The notes: a model not told the origin generated them from the letters alone. A DNA stretch of 64,000 nucleotides from Bacteroidota bacterium (GCA_023428135.1 JAEYZG010000051.1:112536-176535), one strand, 5' to 3'. Shown: positions 35,673 through 45,510, counted from the first letter of the stretch. Made by a program: numbers and translations.

Positions 35673-35838
35673 GATTTAAAATTTATAATATGGTATAAAA
35701 ACTTAAGCATTAATTTTTGATAATCGTTCTGTAATGCTGCAATAAAAATAATAGAGGATGTGCATATTTAAGTATTTTTATTCCTTAATTTATTTTTGAA
35801 TTGTAAGTTTGATTCTTTAAAACCCATTCATCAAAGTA

Positions 35839-36954
35839 TTGAAAGATGTCATTATCATAGGAGGAGGGCTTGCCGGGCTCGTTAATTCTATTTGCCTTGC
35901 AAATAAGGGATATAATGTTTTGGTGATAGAAAAAAAGGAATACCCTTTTCATAAAGTATGCGGAGAATATATCTCCAATGAGGTAAAACCTTTTCTGCTT
36001 TCAATTGGATTAAATCTTTCTGACCTTTGCCCTTCTGAGATCAGCAGACTTAAGGTTACTTCTCCTCTGGGAGCTGAAGTAAACATAAATCTTGATCTCG
36101 GCGGATTCGGGCTTAGCCGTTATAAGCTTGATCATTCGTTATATGAACTTGCCATATCAAAAGGTGTAAGTTTTCTTTTAAAAAACCAGGTTGAAGATGT
36201 AACCTTTAGAAACAATATCTTCAACGTTAGGCTCCAGGATGGTTCCGAGCACTATGCCCATCTTGTAGTGGGTAGTTTTGGAAAAAGATCCAACCTTGAC
36301 CGACAACTCAACCGCAAATTTTTCTTTAAAAGGTCTCCTTACATAGGAGTGAAATATCATATTACAACTGACTTTCCAAGTGATCTTATTGCCTTGCACA
36401 ACTTTAAAGACGGGTATTGTGGTATATCAAAAGTTGAAGATGGTAAATACTGCCTCTGTTATCTCAGTTCCAGAAGTAACCTGAAAGACCACGGAAATAT
36501 TAAAGAGATGGAGGAAAAGGTACTTTTCAGAAACAAGCAGATAAAGTACATTTTTGAGAATTCTGATTTTTTGTATAATAAGCCTGAAGTAATAAATGAA
36601 ATAAGCTTTGAAAAGAAAGAAGCGGTATATGATCATCTCTTATTTTGCGGAGACGCTGCAGGCATGATTTCTCCTCTTTGTGGTAACGGAATGGCAATGG
36701 CTATACATTCTGCAAAAATCCTGTCAGAGCTTATCTCCCTGCATTTTGTAAATTCATCTTTAAACAGAAAGCTTCTGGAGGATCAATATTCTTTAAAGTG
36801 GAATGAATTGTTTTCAACCAGGTTGTTTGTTGGAAGGCAAATACAAAAATTATTCGGGCAAGACCTGATGACTGAGCTTTCTCTACGAATGCTGAATAAT
36901 GTAAAGCCTCTTTCAAGACAGCTTATCAAAATGACTCATGGTGAGCCCTTTTAG
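35839..36954 (+). CDS. FAD-dependent oxidoreductase (geranylgeranyl-reductase-like)
   Basis: A 371-residue flavoprotein of the geranylgeranyl reductase/halogenase-like group. It has the dinucleotide-binding GGGLAGLVNSICLANKG (Rossmann), the VCGEYISNEVKP segment following VIEKKEYPFHK, and the FAD ribityl-binding FCGDAAGMISPLCGNGMAMA near residue 271. The halogenase WxWxIP motif is missing, so halogenation is unlikely. The start codon is TTG at 35839, with a TAAGTTTG -7-like element 28 bases upstream. It converges with UbiA (4-base overlap) and sits in the type III PKS locus, where it could oxidise an aromatic ring or reduce a prenyl chain (inference). Confidence 0.85.
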   Translation: MKDVIIIGGGLAGLVNSICLANKGYNVLVIEKKEYPFHKVCGEYISNEVKPFLLSIGLNLSDLCPSEISRLKVTSPLGAEVNINLDLGGFGLSRYKLDHSLYELAISKGVSFLLKNQVEDVTFRNNIFNVRLQDGSEHYAHLVVGSFGKRSNLDRQLNRKFFFKRSPYIGVKYHITTDFPSDLIALHNFKDGYCGISKVEDGKYCLCYLSSRSNLKDHGNIKEMEEKVLFRNKQIKYIFENSDFLYNKPEVINEISFEKKEAVYDHLLFCGDAAGMISPLCGNGMAMAIHSAKILSELISLHFVNSSLNRKLLEDQYSLKWNELFSTRLFVGRQIQKLFGQDLMTELSLRMLNNVKPLSRQLIKMTHGEPF

Positions 36955-37823
36955 ATATAATTTAAAACAGTAAGAAAGATAAAAAATGCAATAAATCCTA
37001 ACGATGATAGCATGTTCAGCCTCATGGTTGATTTGAAGTTGGCTGCCTTTTCATCTTTAAGTACTTTTATAAACCAGTTTAAAAAGTATACTAACGTAGG
37101 CAGCATAAATAATGGGAAAGTAAATAATGCTATGAGAAGATTTTGGCTGATAAAATAGTACACAAATCCTCCTGCGCCTATTGTAAAGACTAATGCAGTC
37201 CAGATGAAAGTTCCTCTGATTCCAAGCATCCTGCTGAATGTCTGGTCTCCTCTTCTTCCGTCTTCATTATGCTGATATACCTGCGTCATCGGATATGATC
37301 CTAAAAGGATCAAAGTACAAAGGGAGGCGGGAAGTATTAATTCATAAAAGTTTATATCAGAATAGGTCAGTCCATTAATTGCTAAATAAGACATCAGGTA
37401 AGTCCATATACCCTGAAAGAAAGAGACGACAAGGAGCCCGCCAATCGGATATTTTTTCAATCTGGTGGAGGGGTGACTATATGCTTTACTTGCCATTGCT
37501 ATTATAAAAACCATCAAAGCAAATTGCCACCCTATGAGAAATGAAAGACCAATTGCTATAAATTCAAATATTAATGAAGTGTAATACAATTCTTTAGATA
37601 CCGGCGGTGGATTTTCAATGCCTCCGATACTCTCTTCATCTTTATCAAAATAACTATTATAACCATTACTTGAAGGATAAAAAAAGAGATGAATTATAAT
37701 GAATGAAAGGATCAAATAAGGTATATTGGGATTCGGTGACTGGCTTAAAGCAAAGATGAAGAAAGGCATTAAAAAAATAGAGAAAGGAATTCTCAGGTGT
37801 ATTAATGTTGACTTTTGAATCAT
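36951..37823 (-). CDS. UbiA family prenyltransferase
   Basis: A 290-residue integral membrane prenyltransferase with about nine membrane segments. It has the first prenyl-diphosphate/Mg2+ motif as NSYFDKDEES (56-65, fits NxxxD) and a second as KAYSHPSTRLKKYP (about 137-150). UbiA enzymes attach isoprenoid chains to aromatic acceptors in quinone, heme and pigment biosynthesis. It lies between the FAD oxidoreductase (convergent, 4-base overlap) and the type III PKS (divergent, 53 bases), so it may prenylate the polyketide product (inference). Confidence 0.88.
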   Translation of the reverse strand: MIQKSTLIHLRIPFSIFLMPFFIFALSQSPNPNIPYLILSFIIIHLFFYPSSNGYNSYFDKDEESIGGIENPPPVSKELYYTSLIFEFIAIGLSFLIGWQFALMVFIIAMASKAYSHPSTRLKKYPIGGLLVVSFFQGIWTYLMSYLAINGLTYSDINFYELILPASLCTLILLGSYPMTQVYQHNEDGRRGDQTFSRMLGIRGTFIWTALVFTIGAGGFVYYFISQNLLIALFTFPLFMLPTLVYFLNWFIKVLKDEKAANFKSTMRLNMLSSLGFIAFFIFLTVLNYI

Positions 37824-37876
37824 CTTTATTTAAGAGTTTTTTAACAAGATAGATAAATTTTTGTTTTTAAGGAAAA

Positions 37877-39037
37877 ATGAAAAGTTTCATTACTGCGATA
37901 GGTACTGCAAATCCTGCACATGGGTTTCCTCAGTTAAAGATAGCGGAGTTCATGTCGGATGCTGTTTCCATGAATGAGGAAGAAAGACAAAGGTTATTTA
38001 CATTGTATCGTGCCTCTGGTATTAAACACAGGTATTCTGTCCTGTCTGATTTTGGTACTACGTTTGAAAATTCCGATTTTTTCAAGCCGGGAGAAAAAGC
38101 AGCAATGCCTTCTGTTGCCGAAAGAATGACTCTTTACAGGCAAGAGGCTCTTCCACTAAGCATCTCAGCAATTGAAAATTGTTTGAATCAATTAGAATCC
38201 TTTTCCAAAGACAAAATTACTCACCTGATCACTGTTTCGTGTACCGGCATGTATGCTCCAGGTCTTGATCTGGATATTGTTCAGTCTCTTGGGTTGCCTC
38301 ATTCCGTAAATAGAACCTGCGTTAATTTTATGGGATGTTATGCAGCATTCTCAGGGTTAAAACTTGCTGACGCTATCTGTAAATCGGATAAAAATGCTGT
38401 TGTATTAATGGTTTGCGTTGAGCTTTGCACCATTCATTACCAGAAGAGCATGAATTGGGATCACATTCTCTCTAACGCAATATTCGGAGATGGAGCAGCA
38501 GCGGTTATTATTCAGTCTGAAAGGCCCAAGGGCCTGGCGCTGAGTCCGGAATTGTTTTATTGTGATTTGCTTCCTGAAGGCCGTAAAGACATGGCCTGGT
38601 CAATAGCAGACTTTGGCTTCGAAATGATTTTATCTTCTTATGTTCCTTCAATGATAAAAGGTGGAATAAAAGAATTAACCAATAACCTTTTATCGAAGCT
38701 TAGTTACAGTGTTGATGAAATTGATTATTTCGCGATCCACCCAGGAGGAAAGAAGATACTTGAAGTAATAAAAGACGAGCTGGATATTAAGAAGCAGAAG
38801 TGCCAGCATAGTTTTGATGTGCTTGCCGAATACGGGAATATGTCTTCTCCATCAGTATTGTTTGTTTTGAAAAGGATTATGCAGGATCTGCAAAATGATT
38901 TTTCCTCTAAAAGGATTTTATCATTCGCATTTGGTCCGGGGCTTACAATGGAATCAATGGTATTAGAAGTTGTACCATCCGGCTTTATCAAGACCCTTGA
39001 GGATGATAAAGAATTAATAAATATAGAAACAGTATGA
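37877..39037 (+). CDS. type III polyketide synthase (chalcone-synthase-like)
   Basis: A 386-residue homodimeric-type ketosynthase of the CHS/PKS18/alkylresorcinol synthase superfamily, which extends an acyl-CoA with malonyl-CoA and cyclises it to a resorcinol, phloroglucinol or pyrone. The catalytic triad is present: Cys154 (NFMGCYAAFSG), His288 (AIHPGGKKIL) and Asn321 (YGNMSSPSVLFVL). The end FAFGPGLTMESMVLE matches the family GFGPG loop. It starts at ATG 37877 with an upstream AAGGAA and overlaps the following methyltransferase gene by ATGA. The product cannot be predicted. Confidence 0.94.
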   Translation: MKSFITAIGTANPAHGFPQLKIAEFMSDAVSMNEEERQRLFTLYRASGIKHRYSVLSDFGTTFENSDFFKPGEKAAMPSVAERMTLYRQEALPLSISAIENCLNQLESFSKDKITHLITVSCTGMYAPGLDLDIVQSLGLPHSVNRTCVNFMGCYAAFSGLKLADAICKSDKNAVVLMVCVELCTIHYQKSMNWDHILSNAIFGDGAAAVIIQSERPKGLALSPELFYCDLLPEGRKDMAWSIADFGFEMILSSYVPSMIKGGIKELTNNLLSKLSYSVDEIDYFAIHPGGKKILEVIKDELDIKKQKCQHSFDVLAEYGNMSSPSVLFVLKRIMQDLQNDFSSKRILSFAFGPGLTMESMVLEVVPSGFIKTLEDDKELINIETV

Positions 39038-39753
39038 GCCGGTTTTTACAAAGATCAGCGGACCAGGAGATTATGGATGACCTTGAGTTTGATGGGGAAG
39101 TTCTTGGTAAGACTTTGGATGAAATTGAGTTTATCAATAAGTGGTTGGGGGGAAATGCTGTAACTTTGGATGCTGTTAAAAGGGTAATTAAAGTAAGGCA
39201 ATTACAAGATTCAGATATTTCCATAACCATTTCTGATCTTGGATGTGGTGGCGGGGAAATGCTTTCGCTGATCTATAAATGGGCACAATCAGAAAATATA
39301 AAAGTTAACCTTACTGGAATAGATGCAAACGACTATGTCGTGAATCATGCGGCTAAAAAGGTTCCTTTTCATAACTGTATTTCATTTAAAAAATACAATG
39401 TGCTTGAAGAAGCTTTCAGAAAGGAATCGTTTGATATTAGTACATGTACACTTTTTTGTCATCATTTTGAAAATGATGTTCTGATAGATTTTTTAAAACA
39501 GTTAAAGAACCAAACCCGCTTTGCTATTATAATCAATGACATTCATCGGCATTGGTTTGCTTATTATTCCATAAAATACCTTACTGGTTTGTTTTCCAGA
39601 TCATATATGGTAAAATACGATGCTCAGCTTTCTGTATTGAGAGCATTTAAGAAGAATGAACTGGAACTTTTAATTTCTAAGGCTGGTTTTTCCAAGTTCG
39701 AAATTCGCTGGAAATGGGCATTTCGTTTTCAGGTAATCTTGTGGTGCGATTAG
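39034..39753 (+). CDS. methyltransferase of the type III PKS locus
   Basis: A 239-residue class I SAM-dependent methyltransferase, start overlapping the PKS stop (ATGA), so translation is coupled. After a helical N-terminus (MDDLEFDGEVLGKTLDEIEF, NKWLGG) comes SAM motif I ISDLGCGGGEMLSLI, motif II LTGIDANDY, and CTLFCHHFENDVLIDFL. It ends with a hydrophobic basic part. It probably methylates the polyketide or its prenylated product on oxygen or carbon (inference). It converges with the LuxR-type gene at 66 bases distance. Confidence 0.88.
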   Translation: MSRFLQRSADQEIMDDLEFDGEVLGKTLDEIEFINKWLGGNAVTLDAVKRVIKVRQLQDSDISITISDLGCGGGEMLSLIYKWAQSENIKVNLTGIDANDYVVNHAAKKVPFHNCISFKKYNVLEEAFRKESFDISTCTLFCHHFENDVLIDFLKQLKNQTRFAIIINDIHRHWFAYYSIKYLTGLFSRSYMVKYDAQLSVLRAFKKNELELLISKAGFSKFEIRWKWAFRFQVILWCD

Positions 39754-39818
39754 GATATCTGTTGTCCTTGAATGGTTTGGTAGTGTCATATTGCTTAATT
39801 TTGAATCTGCTACTATAA

Positions 39819-40493
39819 TTAAATCAAATCAAAAGCTTGAGCAAAACGTACTAAATCATAATTGGAATCAACATCTAGTTTAGATCTAATATTTCTTCTG
39901 TGTGTATTTACAGTAGCTTCAGATATATTAAGTTTATTTGCTATACGATCTGAATTTTCACCAAGTGCCATGAATTTTAATATTTCCTTTTCTCTTTTGG
40001 AAAGCGAAGCAAAGATTTTATGATTTCTTCGAAGAAAATTATTTTCATCTAAAAGGCGATTTACCTTAATTGTGAGATGATGTTGTGGATCAATAGGATG
40101 AGCAAATGATATAATATGTGAAGGCACCCCTGAGAGATCTTTCATAAAAATTTTGCTAGTTGTGAGATACCATTTATAATCTTCATTTTCCGAGGAACGA
40201 ACCTGCTGAAAATAGCTAATAATTTCTTTTTCATCATTTTTAACTAATAGCTCAAGGACTTTAGGAGCATAGTCGACTACATCTTCAGAATTGAAGAACC
40301 TCCCATAGTATTCAGGATCTCTAATTCCGATTATTTCTTCCTTAGAAATTTTAAGCAATTCAAGACCTTTAGGGGATATATATTGTAAGATCACACCATA
40401 GTTTTCAACCATTTCATGAATAACAATAATAGCAGGAATAACCTTAGCTATATTATCGATTTCTGCAATCTTTTCTTCGAGGGATTTAATCAT
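39819..40493 (-). CDS. LuxR-type regulator with N-terminal PAS-like domain
   Basis: A 224-residue transcriptional regulator. The first 130 residues look like a PAS sensor (ENYGVILQYISPKGLELLKI, then YKWYLTTSKIFM). The C-terminal 60 residues are a LuxR/NarL helix-turn-helix: LSKREKEILKFMALGENSD, then SEATVNTHRRNIRSKL. A single-gene unit. It converges with the methyltransferase, so it could regulate the type III PKS locus but does not share its transcript. The upstream stretch has CAAAAATA at 40562-40569, a minus-strand -7 box (TATTTTTG). Confidence 0.82.
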   Translation of the reverse strand: MIKSLEEKIAEIDNIAKVIPAIIVIHEMVENYGVILQYISPKGLELLKISKEEIIGIRDPEYYGRFFNSEDVVDYAPKVLELLVKNDEKEIISYFQQVRSSENEDYKWYLTTSKIFMKDLSGVPSHIISFAHPIDPQHHLTIKVNRLLDENNFLRRNHKIFASLSKREKEILKFMALGENSDRIANKLNISEATVNTHRRNIRSKLDVDSNYDLVRFAQAFDLI

Positions 40494-40655
40494 AAGGCGG
40501 ATCTGAAAAAACTATAATTAAGATAAGGGGATAATAAAAATTGTAAGTGAAATAAAAATCACAAAAATATTTTAAAAAGCGAAGATTGTGGGGATAAAAG
40601 TTACTCACCAGTGGGTATTTTTTTAGATTCCTAATAGCTAAAAAAACAAAAATGA

Positions 40656-40853
40656 AAATATGAGAATTCAAGGCAAATATTTTTAGTTGGATTGTTTCTT
40701 ATGTTTTGCAACGGTCTTCAGGCTAGAGTCTGGACAGTTGATAACAATTTCGCAGCCAAGTCAGATTTCAAAAGGGACAAAAAGCTGTGGATTCCAATGC
40801 TGTTGTGGACTTTCTCTGCTAATAATGCACCTTTTCATTTCGATCTTGGTTAA
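40656..40853 (+). pseudogene. possible remnant of a secreted beta-helix-type protein
   Basis: A frame without start codon, open from 40656 to a TAA at 40851-40853. Its translation reads NSRQIFLVGLFLMFCNGLQA, then RVWTVDNNFAAKSDFKR: a signal-peptide-like segment followed by a sequence similar to the start of Bacteroidota parallel beta-helix proteins (xVYYVDNNxxxxxDF). An ATG at 40652 lies one frame away, so a single shift in the A run would give MK plus this sequence. A 50-codon ORF from the ATG at 40701 also exists. I rate it a likely decayed gene fragment. Confidence 0.3.
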
Positions 40854-40882
40854 TTTATAAAGGAACCAAAGGGAAAGATGTT

Positions 40883-41059
40883 ATGAGCAAGGTACATTTT
40901 ATAGTTGGGTTAATAGGTATTATTGTCCTCATTGTTGCAGGAGTTGCAACAGGAATTATAAAAATAGGTGAAGCCGCGATTATAGGTGTCCTAGTACTCG
41001 TGGCTTCTCCGTTCATTATGAAATTTGTTAACATGACCAGAAAGCATGACGAACGATGA
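40883..41059 (+). CDS. small two-helix membrane protein
   Basis: A 58-residue ORF with ATG start and a GGGAAAG seven bases upstream. The product starts MSKVHFIVGLIGIIVLIVAG and has two hydrophobic helices (about 5-27 and 31-47) linked by a short IKIGEAA turn, ending in a basic tail (KFVNMTRKHDER). The composition suits a small inner-membrane protein. I recognise no family. It ends 20 bases before the convergent TolC gene. Confidence 0.5.
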   Translation: MSKVHFIVGLIGIIVLIVAGVATGIIKIGEAAIIGVLVLVASPFIMKFVNMTRKHDER

Positions 41060-41078
41060 CAGAACGATAAAGTATGTC

Positions 41079-42401
41079 CTATTTTTGAATATCGTTCAAT
41101 AATTGACCACTCAATCTTTGCAGCTCAATTTCGGCAGTTTTTGCTGTGAATTGGGCTGAAAGAAGGTCGTTTTCTGCGTCAGTAAGTTTTTGCTGGGTAA
41201 TTCTCAGATCGATATCATTTATATTCCCCAGTTTATATCTGCCAACGGCAATATTCAAGTCTTTTCGGGCAACTTCAACGTTTCCGACCTGAATGTTTAC
41301 TAGTTGAATACTTGTGAGGTAATTGTTATAAAATTTATACAGATCATTTTGAAGGGCGAGTTTTGTGTCTTCGTATAGGGAGGTATTTGATTGATATTGA
41401 ACCTTTGCATTCTGAACATTTAAGTTATTGACCCCTCCATTAAAAACGTTCATGCTTGCAGTTACTCCATAGGTTAAACCATTAGATCTATTTAGTCTTG
41501 CCGGACTAACGGGGTTCTGAGATTTCGTATAGTTATATCCTCCAAATACACCGATTATAGGATAATATTGACTACGAAAAGATTCTATATCGTATTTTGC
41601 AATATTGGCATTTGCTCTGGATGTCAGCAACATTGCATTTTGACTTTCAAGTTTCTGAACGAGATCATTATAATCAAGTTTTAAATTAATTTGTATTTCT
41701 GGCCTTACTTCGAAAGAAGTGGTGATCTCACGTGCAAGAAGTCTGTTCATATCTGCTTTAGCATTCCTTATAAGAGCAGCTTGTTGCAGGAGTCTTGTAC
41801 TGTCAGCATTTGCATCCACCATTGCCTGATAAATTGCCTGCTCGGATCCTGTTCCGATACTTTTCATACTTTGGGCCAGCTTAAGTCTTTGCAAGGAGAG
41901 TCCGATTGCTTCCTGTATCACGTACATCATCTTTTGTTGTTGGACAATCGAATAATATGTATTAATGATATTTGCAATTGTAACTTCGATGTCCATGCGG
42001 GCTTTAGTCTGTCCGGCTCTTTCAAGCTCTTCCAGTTTACTTTTAGTAATGAACATATTAAAACCATCGAATAGAGTCCAGTTCACTAATGCACTGGCTG
42101 AGATGCTTTTTGGTTGAATGCCTTTTCCCTCACGAGGTGGTCCTGTTAAATATTCTACTCTGGTATTGACAAGATTACCGGTGTTATTAAAATTTAAGCT
42201 TAGGTCGGGCAGGAATCCCGCATTACCTAAAGTATTACTGTTTTCTGCTATCTTCTGATTATTCCTTGCTATGATTATTGTATAATTATTTTCAAGTCCA
42301 ATTTCAATAGCCTTTTCAAGCGTCAGTGTATCCTGAGAGAAAGCATTTAAAAAGCTGGCTGTCCATATAACAGCCAGCATAAAAAATTTAGTTTTATTCA
42401 T
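41079..42401 (-). CDS. TolC family outer-membrane efflux protein
   Basis: The outer-membrane channel of the efflux operon, 440 residues with a cleavable signal peptide (FFMLAVIWTASFLNAFSQ). Two repeated coiled-coil halves are visible, and the motifs GLENNYTIIIARNNQKIAENS and DLRITQQKLTDAENDLLSAQFTAK are typical of TolC. The start overlaps the end of the RND pump gene by 8 bases, so it is the last gene of the marR-adaptor-pump-TolC operon. Confidence 0.92.
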   Translation of the reverse strand: MNKTKFFMLAVIWTASFLNAFSQDTLTLEKAIEIGLENNYTIIIARNNQKIAENSNTLGNAGFLPDLSLNFNNTGNLVNTRVEYLTGPPREGKGIQPKSISASALVNWTLFDGFNMFITKSKLEELERAGQTKARMDIEVTIANIINTYYSIVQQQKMMYVIQEAIGLSLQRLKLAQSMKSIGTGSEQAIYQAMVDANADSTRLLQQAALIRNAKADMNRLLAREITTSFEVRPEIQINLKLDYNDLVQKLESQNAMLLTSRANANIAKYDIESFRSQYYPIIGVFGGYNYTKSQNPVSPARLNRSNGLTYGVTASMNVFNGGVNNLNVQNAKVQYQSNTSLYEDTKLALQNDLYKFYNNYLTSIQLVNIQVGNVEVARKDLNIAVGRYKLGNINDIDLRITQQKLTDAENDLLSAQFTAKTAEIELQRLSGQLLNDIQK

Positions 42402-45400
42402 AAGAGTATTCTATCTTTTTAGCCTCTTCTTTTATTTCTGTTTTTTTGATTTTTTTCCTTGACAGGAATGTATACATCGCCGGAATTACATAGAGTGTAA
42501 GGATTAAAGAGAACAATAATCCTCCGATAATTACAAGTCCCATCGGGATACGGCTTTTGGCTCCGGCACCAATAGCAAATGCAATTGGAACAGCTCCCAG
42601 AATGGTCGCAAGGCTGGTCATCAGAATTGGTCTCAAACGCGCTGCCGCGGCTTCACGTGCTGCATCCATTACAGATAATCCCTCTTCTATTTTATGATTC
42701 GCAAATTCCACAATCAAAATTCCATTTTTGGTAACCAGACCAATTAATATAATGATACCAATCTGGCTGAATATATTTATTGTCTGACCAAACGCATACA
42801 AAGTTATAAAAGCTCCGGCAAGTGCTAGTGGTACGGTTAACATAATTACCAACGGATCTATAAAGCTTTCAAATTGAGCAGACAAAATCAGATAGATTAA
42901 TACCAGTGCTAATGCAAAAGCAAAGAGAATATTCGATGAACTTTCAGCAAAGTCCCTTGATGGCCCGTTCAGGCTGGTGCTGAAGCTATCGTCAAGGATT
43001 TTTTTGGAAATCTGATCCATTGCTTCAATTCCATCACCTATTGTTTTACCTGGAGCAAGTCCGGCAGATACAGTTGCAGATTTATATCTGTTAAAGTGAT
43101 AAAGTTGTGGTGGACTATTGGTTTCCTCAATCTTCACTAAATTGTCCATTTGAACCGGAACACCATCTTTGTTTTTAACATAAAGCGAACTCAGGTTCAA
43201 AGGTTGATCACGGTTTGTCCTATCCAGCTGACCGATCACCTGATATTGTTTCCCATTCATGTTGAAATATCCGAACCTTTGTCCGCTAAACGATAATTGA
43301 AGCGTTTGAGCAATGTCGCTCACTGAAACTCCTAAAGCTTTTGCTCTTTCTCTATCAGGCTTTACAATCAGTTCAGGCTTATTGAATTTGAGGTTCACGT
43401 CATAGCCCATAAATGTTGGATTTTTACCGACTTCTTCCATAAACTTAGGAAGAACTGCAGACAACTTTTTAAAGTCAGAAGACTGAATAACATACTGTAC
43501 AGGAAGTCCGGATTTAGAAGCACCACCGCCACCACTGATGGTCTGTTCCTGCACAACAAAGAGTTTGGCAGAAGGGAAGGATTTCAGGTTTTTGGATAGA
43601 TAATCAGCAATCTCCTGCTGTGATCTGTTCCTGTCACGTGGATCTGTCAATGCGATTCTGAACACACCAGTATTCATAGCTCCTGTTCCTGAAAAACCTG
43701 GTGCTGTAATGGTCATAGCAATTTTATTTTCAGGGACTGAGTCTTTGATAAACTTAGATACATTGTCCATGTAATTTAGCATATAATCAAATGAGGTACC
43801 TTCAGGAGCCGTTGCAGAAACTCTTAATACGCTTCTGTCATCAAGAGGGGCAAGTTCTGATTGAAGATTTCCATTGATGTACCATATGGTTCCAAAGGAT
43901 GCCAGAAGTATTGCAATGGCAACCCATCTTATTTTCAAGAATTTTCCCAGAGAGTTTCTGTAAACATTGGTCATTCCTACAAAGAAAGGTTCAGACCATT
44001 CATAGAATCGAGTTCTCTTCGTATGATCTTTTCTTGCCATTTTCACATTCAGCATGGGTGTAAGTGTAAGAGATACAAATGCTGAAATGAGCACAGCACC
44101 TGCAACTACAATGCCGAATTCCCGGAATAGTCGTCCTACAAAACCTTCAAGAAAAATAATCGGAAGAAACACCGCTGCAAGAGTAACGGAAGTGGAGATC
44201 ACCGCAAAGAAAATCTCTTTAGATCCTTCATGCGCAGCAGTTATAGGGTCCATGCCCTCCTCAATTTTTTTATAAATATTTTCCGTGACTACTATACCAT
44301 CGTCAACCACGAGACCTGTCGCAAGAACTATAGCAAGTAGTGTAAGTATATTGATAGAAAAACCTGCAACATACATGATAAAGAATGCTCCTATCAGGGA
44401 AACAGGAATATCTATCAATGGTCTGAAAGCGATCAGCCAGTCGCGGAAAAACAGATAGATAATGAGAACCACGAGTACGAATGCGATGATCAATGTTTCC
44501 TGAACTTCCAGAATAGAAGTTTTTATAAACTTTGTGTTATCGAGCGCAATGTCTAACTTAAAATCTTCAGGAATATCTTTTTTTATCTGGTCGAGTCGCT
44601 TGTAAAATTCATCGGCGATTTCAATATAGTTTGCTCCGGGTTGAGGCACTACACCAAGACCAATCATAGGAATTCCGGATTCCTTAAGCATGGTGTTTTC
44701 ATTTTCAGCGCCTAAAGTAGCCCTTCCTATATCTGCAAGTTTTATAATTCTTGTCCCGTCATTTTTAACGATGAGATTATTAAACTCATCTTCTGTGGTA
44801 AGCCTTCCCATAGTTCTTACTGAAAGTTCTGTAGCATAACCTTCAATTTTACCACTTGGCAATTCAACATTTTCTTTGTTCAGGGCGCTCCAAACATCGG
44901 CAGCTGTGAGTTGGTAGGAGGCAAGTTTGAAGGGATCCATCCAGATACGCATGGCATATTTTTTCTGTCCCCATATCTGCACTGTACTAACTCCAGGTAT
45001 TGTCTGTAATCTTTCCAGTACTACGTTTTCAGCATAGTCACTCACTTCCAGCTGGCTTCTGGTATTGCTTTGCAAGGTAAGAGCTATGATAGCATCAGAG
45101 TTTGCGTCAGCTTTGGTAACAACTGGTGGGCCATCTATATCTAATGGAAGAAATCGTACAGCCTGAGAGACTTTATCCCGCACGTCATTGGCAGCAGTTT
45201 CGAGATCTTCATCAAGGTTAAATTCAACAGTGATACTGCTTGTTCCGGTGCTGCTAGATGAAGAAATTGATCTGATACCAGCAATCCCATTAATACTTTT
45301 TTCTAATGGTTCCGTGATCTGAGATTCAATAATGTCAGCGTTGGCACCGGTATAGGTAGTCTTTACTGTAATGACCGGAGGGTCTATGGATGGGAATTCC

Positions 45401-45504
45401 CGAACGCCCAGGTACTTATAGCCGATCAGTCCGAATAGTACAATGACTATGGACATCACAGTTGCCAGAACAGGGCGGTTTATACTTACTGAAGAAATAT
45501 TCAT
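42394..45504 (-). CDS. RND efflux transporter permease (HAE1 type)
   Basis: A 1036-residue proton-driven inner-membrane pump of the AcrB/MexB hydrophobe/amphiphile family. It opens MNISSVSINRPVLATVMSIV, has 12 membrane segments and two large periplasmic loops, the duplicated halves (GLVVDDGIVVTENIYKK in the first and GLVTKNGILIVEFANHKIEEG in the second), with the paired aspartates VVDDGIV of the proton relay in TM4. The gene is 6 bases from the adaptor gene. Substrates cannot be deduced. Confidence 0.95.
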   Translation of the reverse strand: MNISSVSINRPVLATVMSIVIVLFGLIGYKYLGVREFPSIDPPVITVKTTYTGANADIIESQITEPLEKSINGIAGIRSISSSSSTGTSSITVEFNLDEDLETAANDVRDKVSQAVRFLPLDIDGPPVVTKADANSDAIIALTLQSNTRSQLEVSDYAENVVLERLQTIPGVSTVQIWGQKKYAMRIWMDPFKLASYQLTAADVWSALNKENVELPSGKIEGYATELSVRTMGRLTTEDEFNNLIVKNDGTRIIKLADIGRATLGAENENTMLKESGIPMIGLGVVPQPGANYIEIADEFYKRLDQIKKDIPEDFKLDIALDNTKFIKTSILEVQETLIIAFVLVVLIIYLFFRDWLIAFRPLIDIPVSLIGAFFIMYVAGFSINILTLLAIVLATGLVVDDGIVVTENIYKKIEEGMDPITAAHEGSKEIFFAVISTSVTLAAVFLPIIFLEGFVGRLFREFGIVVAGAVLISAFVSLTLTPMLNVKMARKDHTKRTRFYEWSEPFFVGMTNVYRNSLGKFLKIRWVAIAILLASFGTIWYINGNLQSELAPLDDRSVLRVSATAPEGTSFDYMLNYMDNVSKFIKDSVPENKIAMTITAPGFSGTGAMNTGVFRIALTDPRDRNRSQQEIADYLSKNLKSFPSAKLFVVQEQTISGGGGASKSGLPVQYVIQSSDFKKLSAVLPKFMEEVGKNPTFMGYDVNLKFNKPELIVKPDRERAKALGVSVSDIAQTLQLSFSGQRFGYFNMNGKQYQVIGQLDRTNRDQPLNLSSLYVKNKDGVPVQMDNLVKIEETNSPPQLYHFNRYKSATVSAGLAPGKTIGDGIEAMDQISKKILDDSFSTSLNGPSRDFAESSSNILFAFALALVLIYLILSAQFESFIDPLVIMLTVPLALAGAFITLYAFGQTINIFSQIGIIILIGLVTKNGILIVEFANHKIEEGLSVMDAAREAAAARLRPILMTSLATILGAVPIAFAIGAGAKSRIPMGLVIIGGLLFSLILTLYVIPAMYTFLSRKKIKKTEIKEEAKKIEYSYE

Positions 45505-45510
45505 AGCAGA

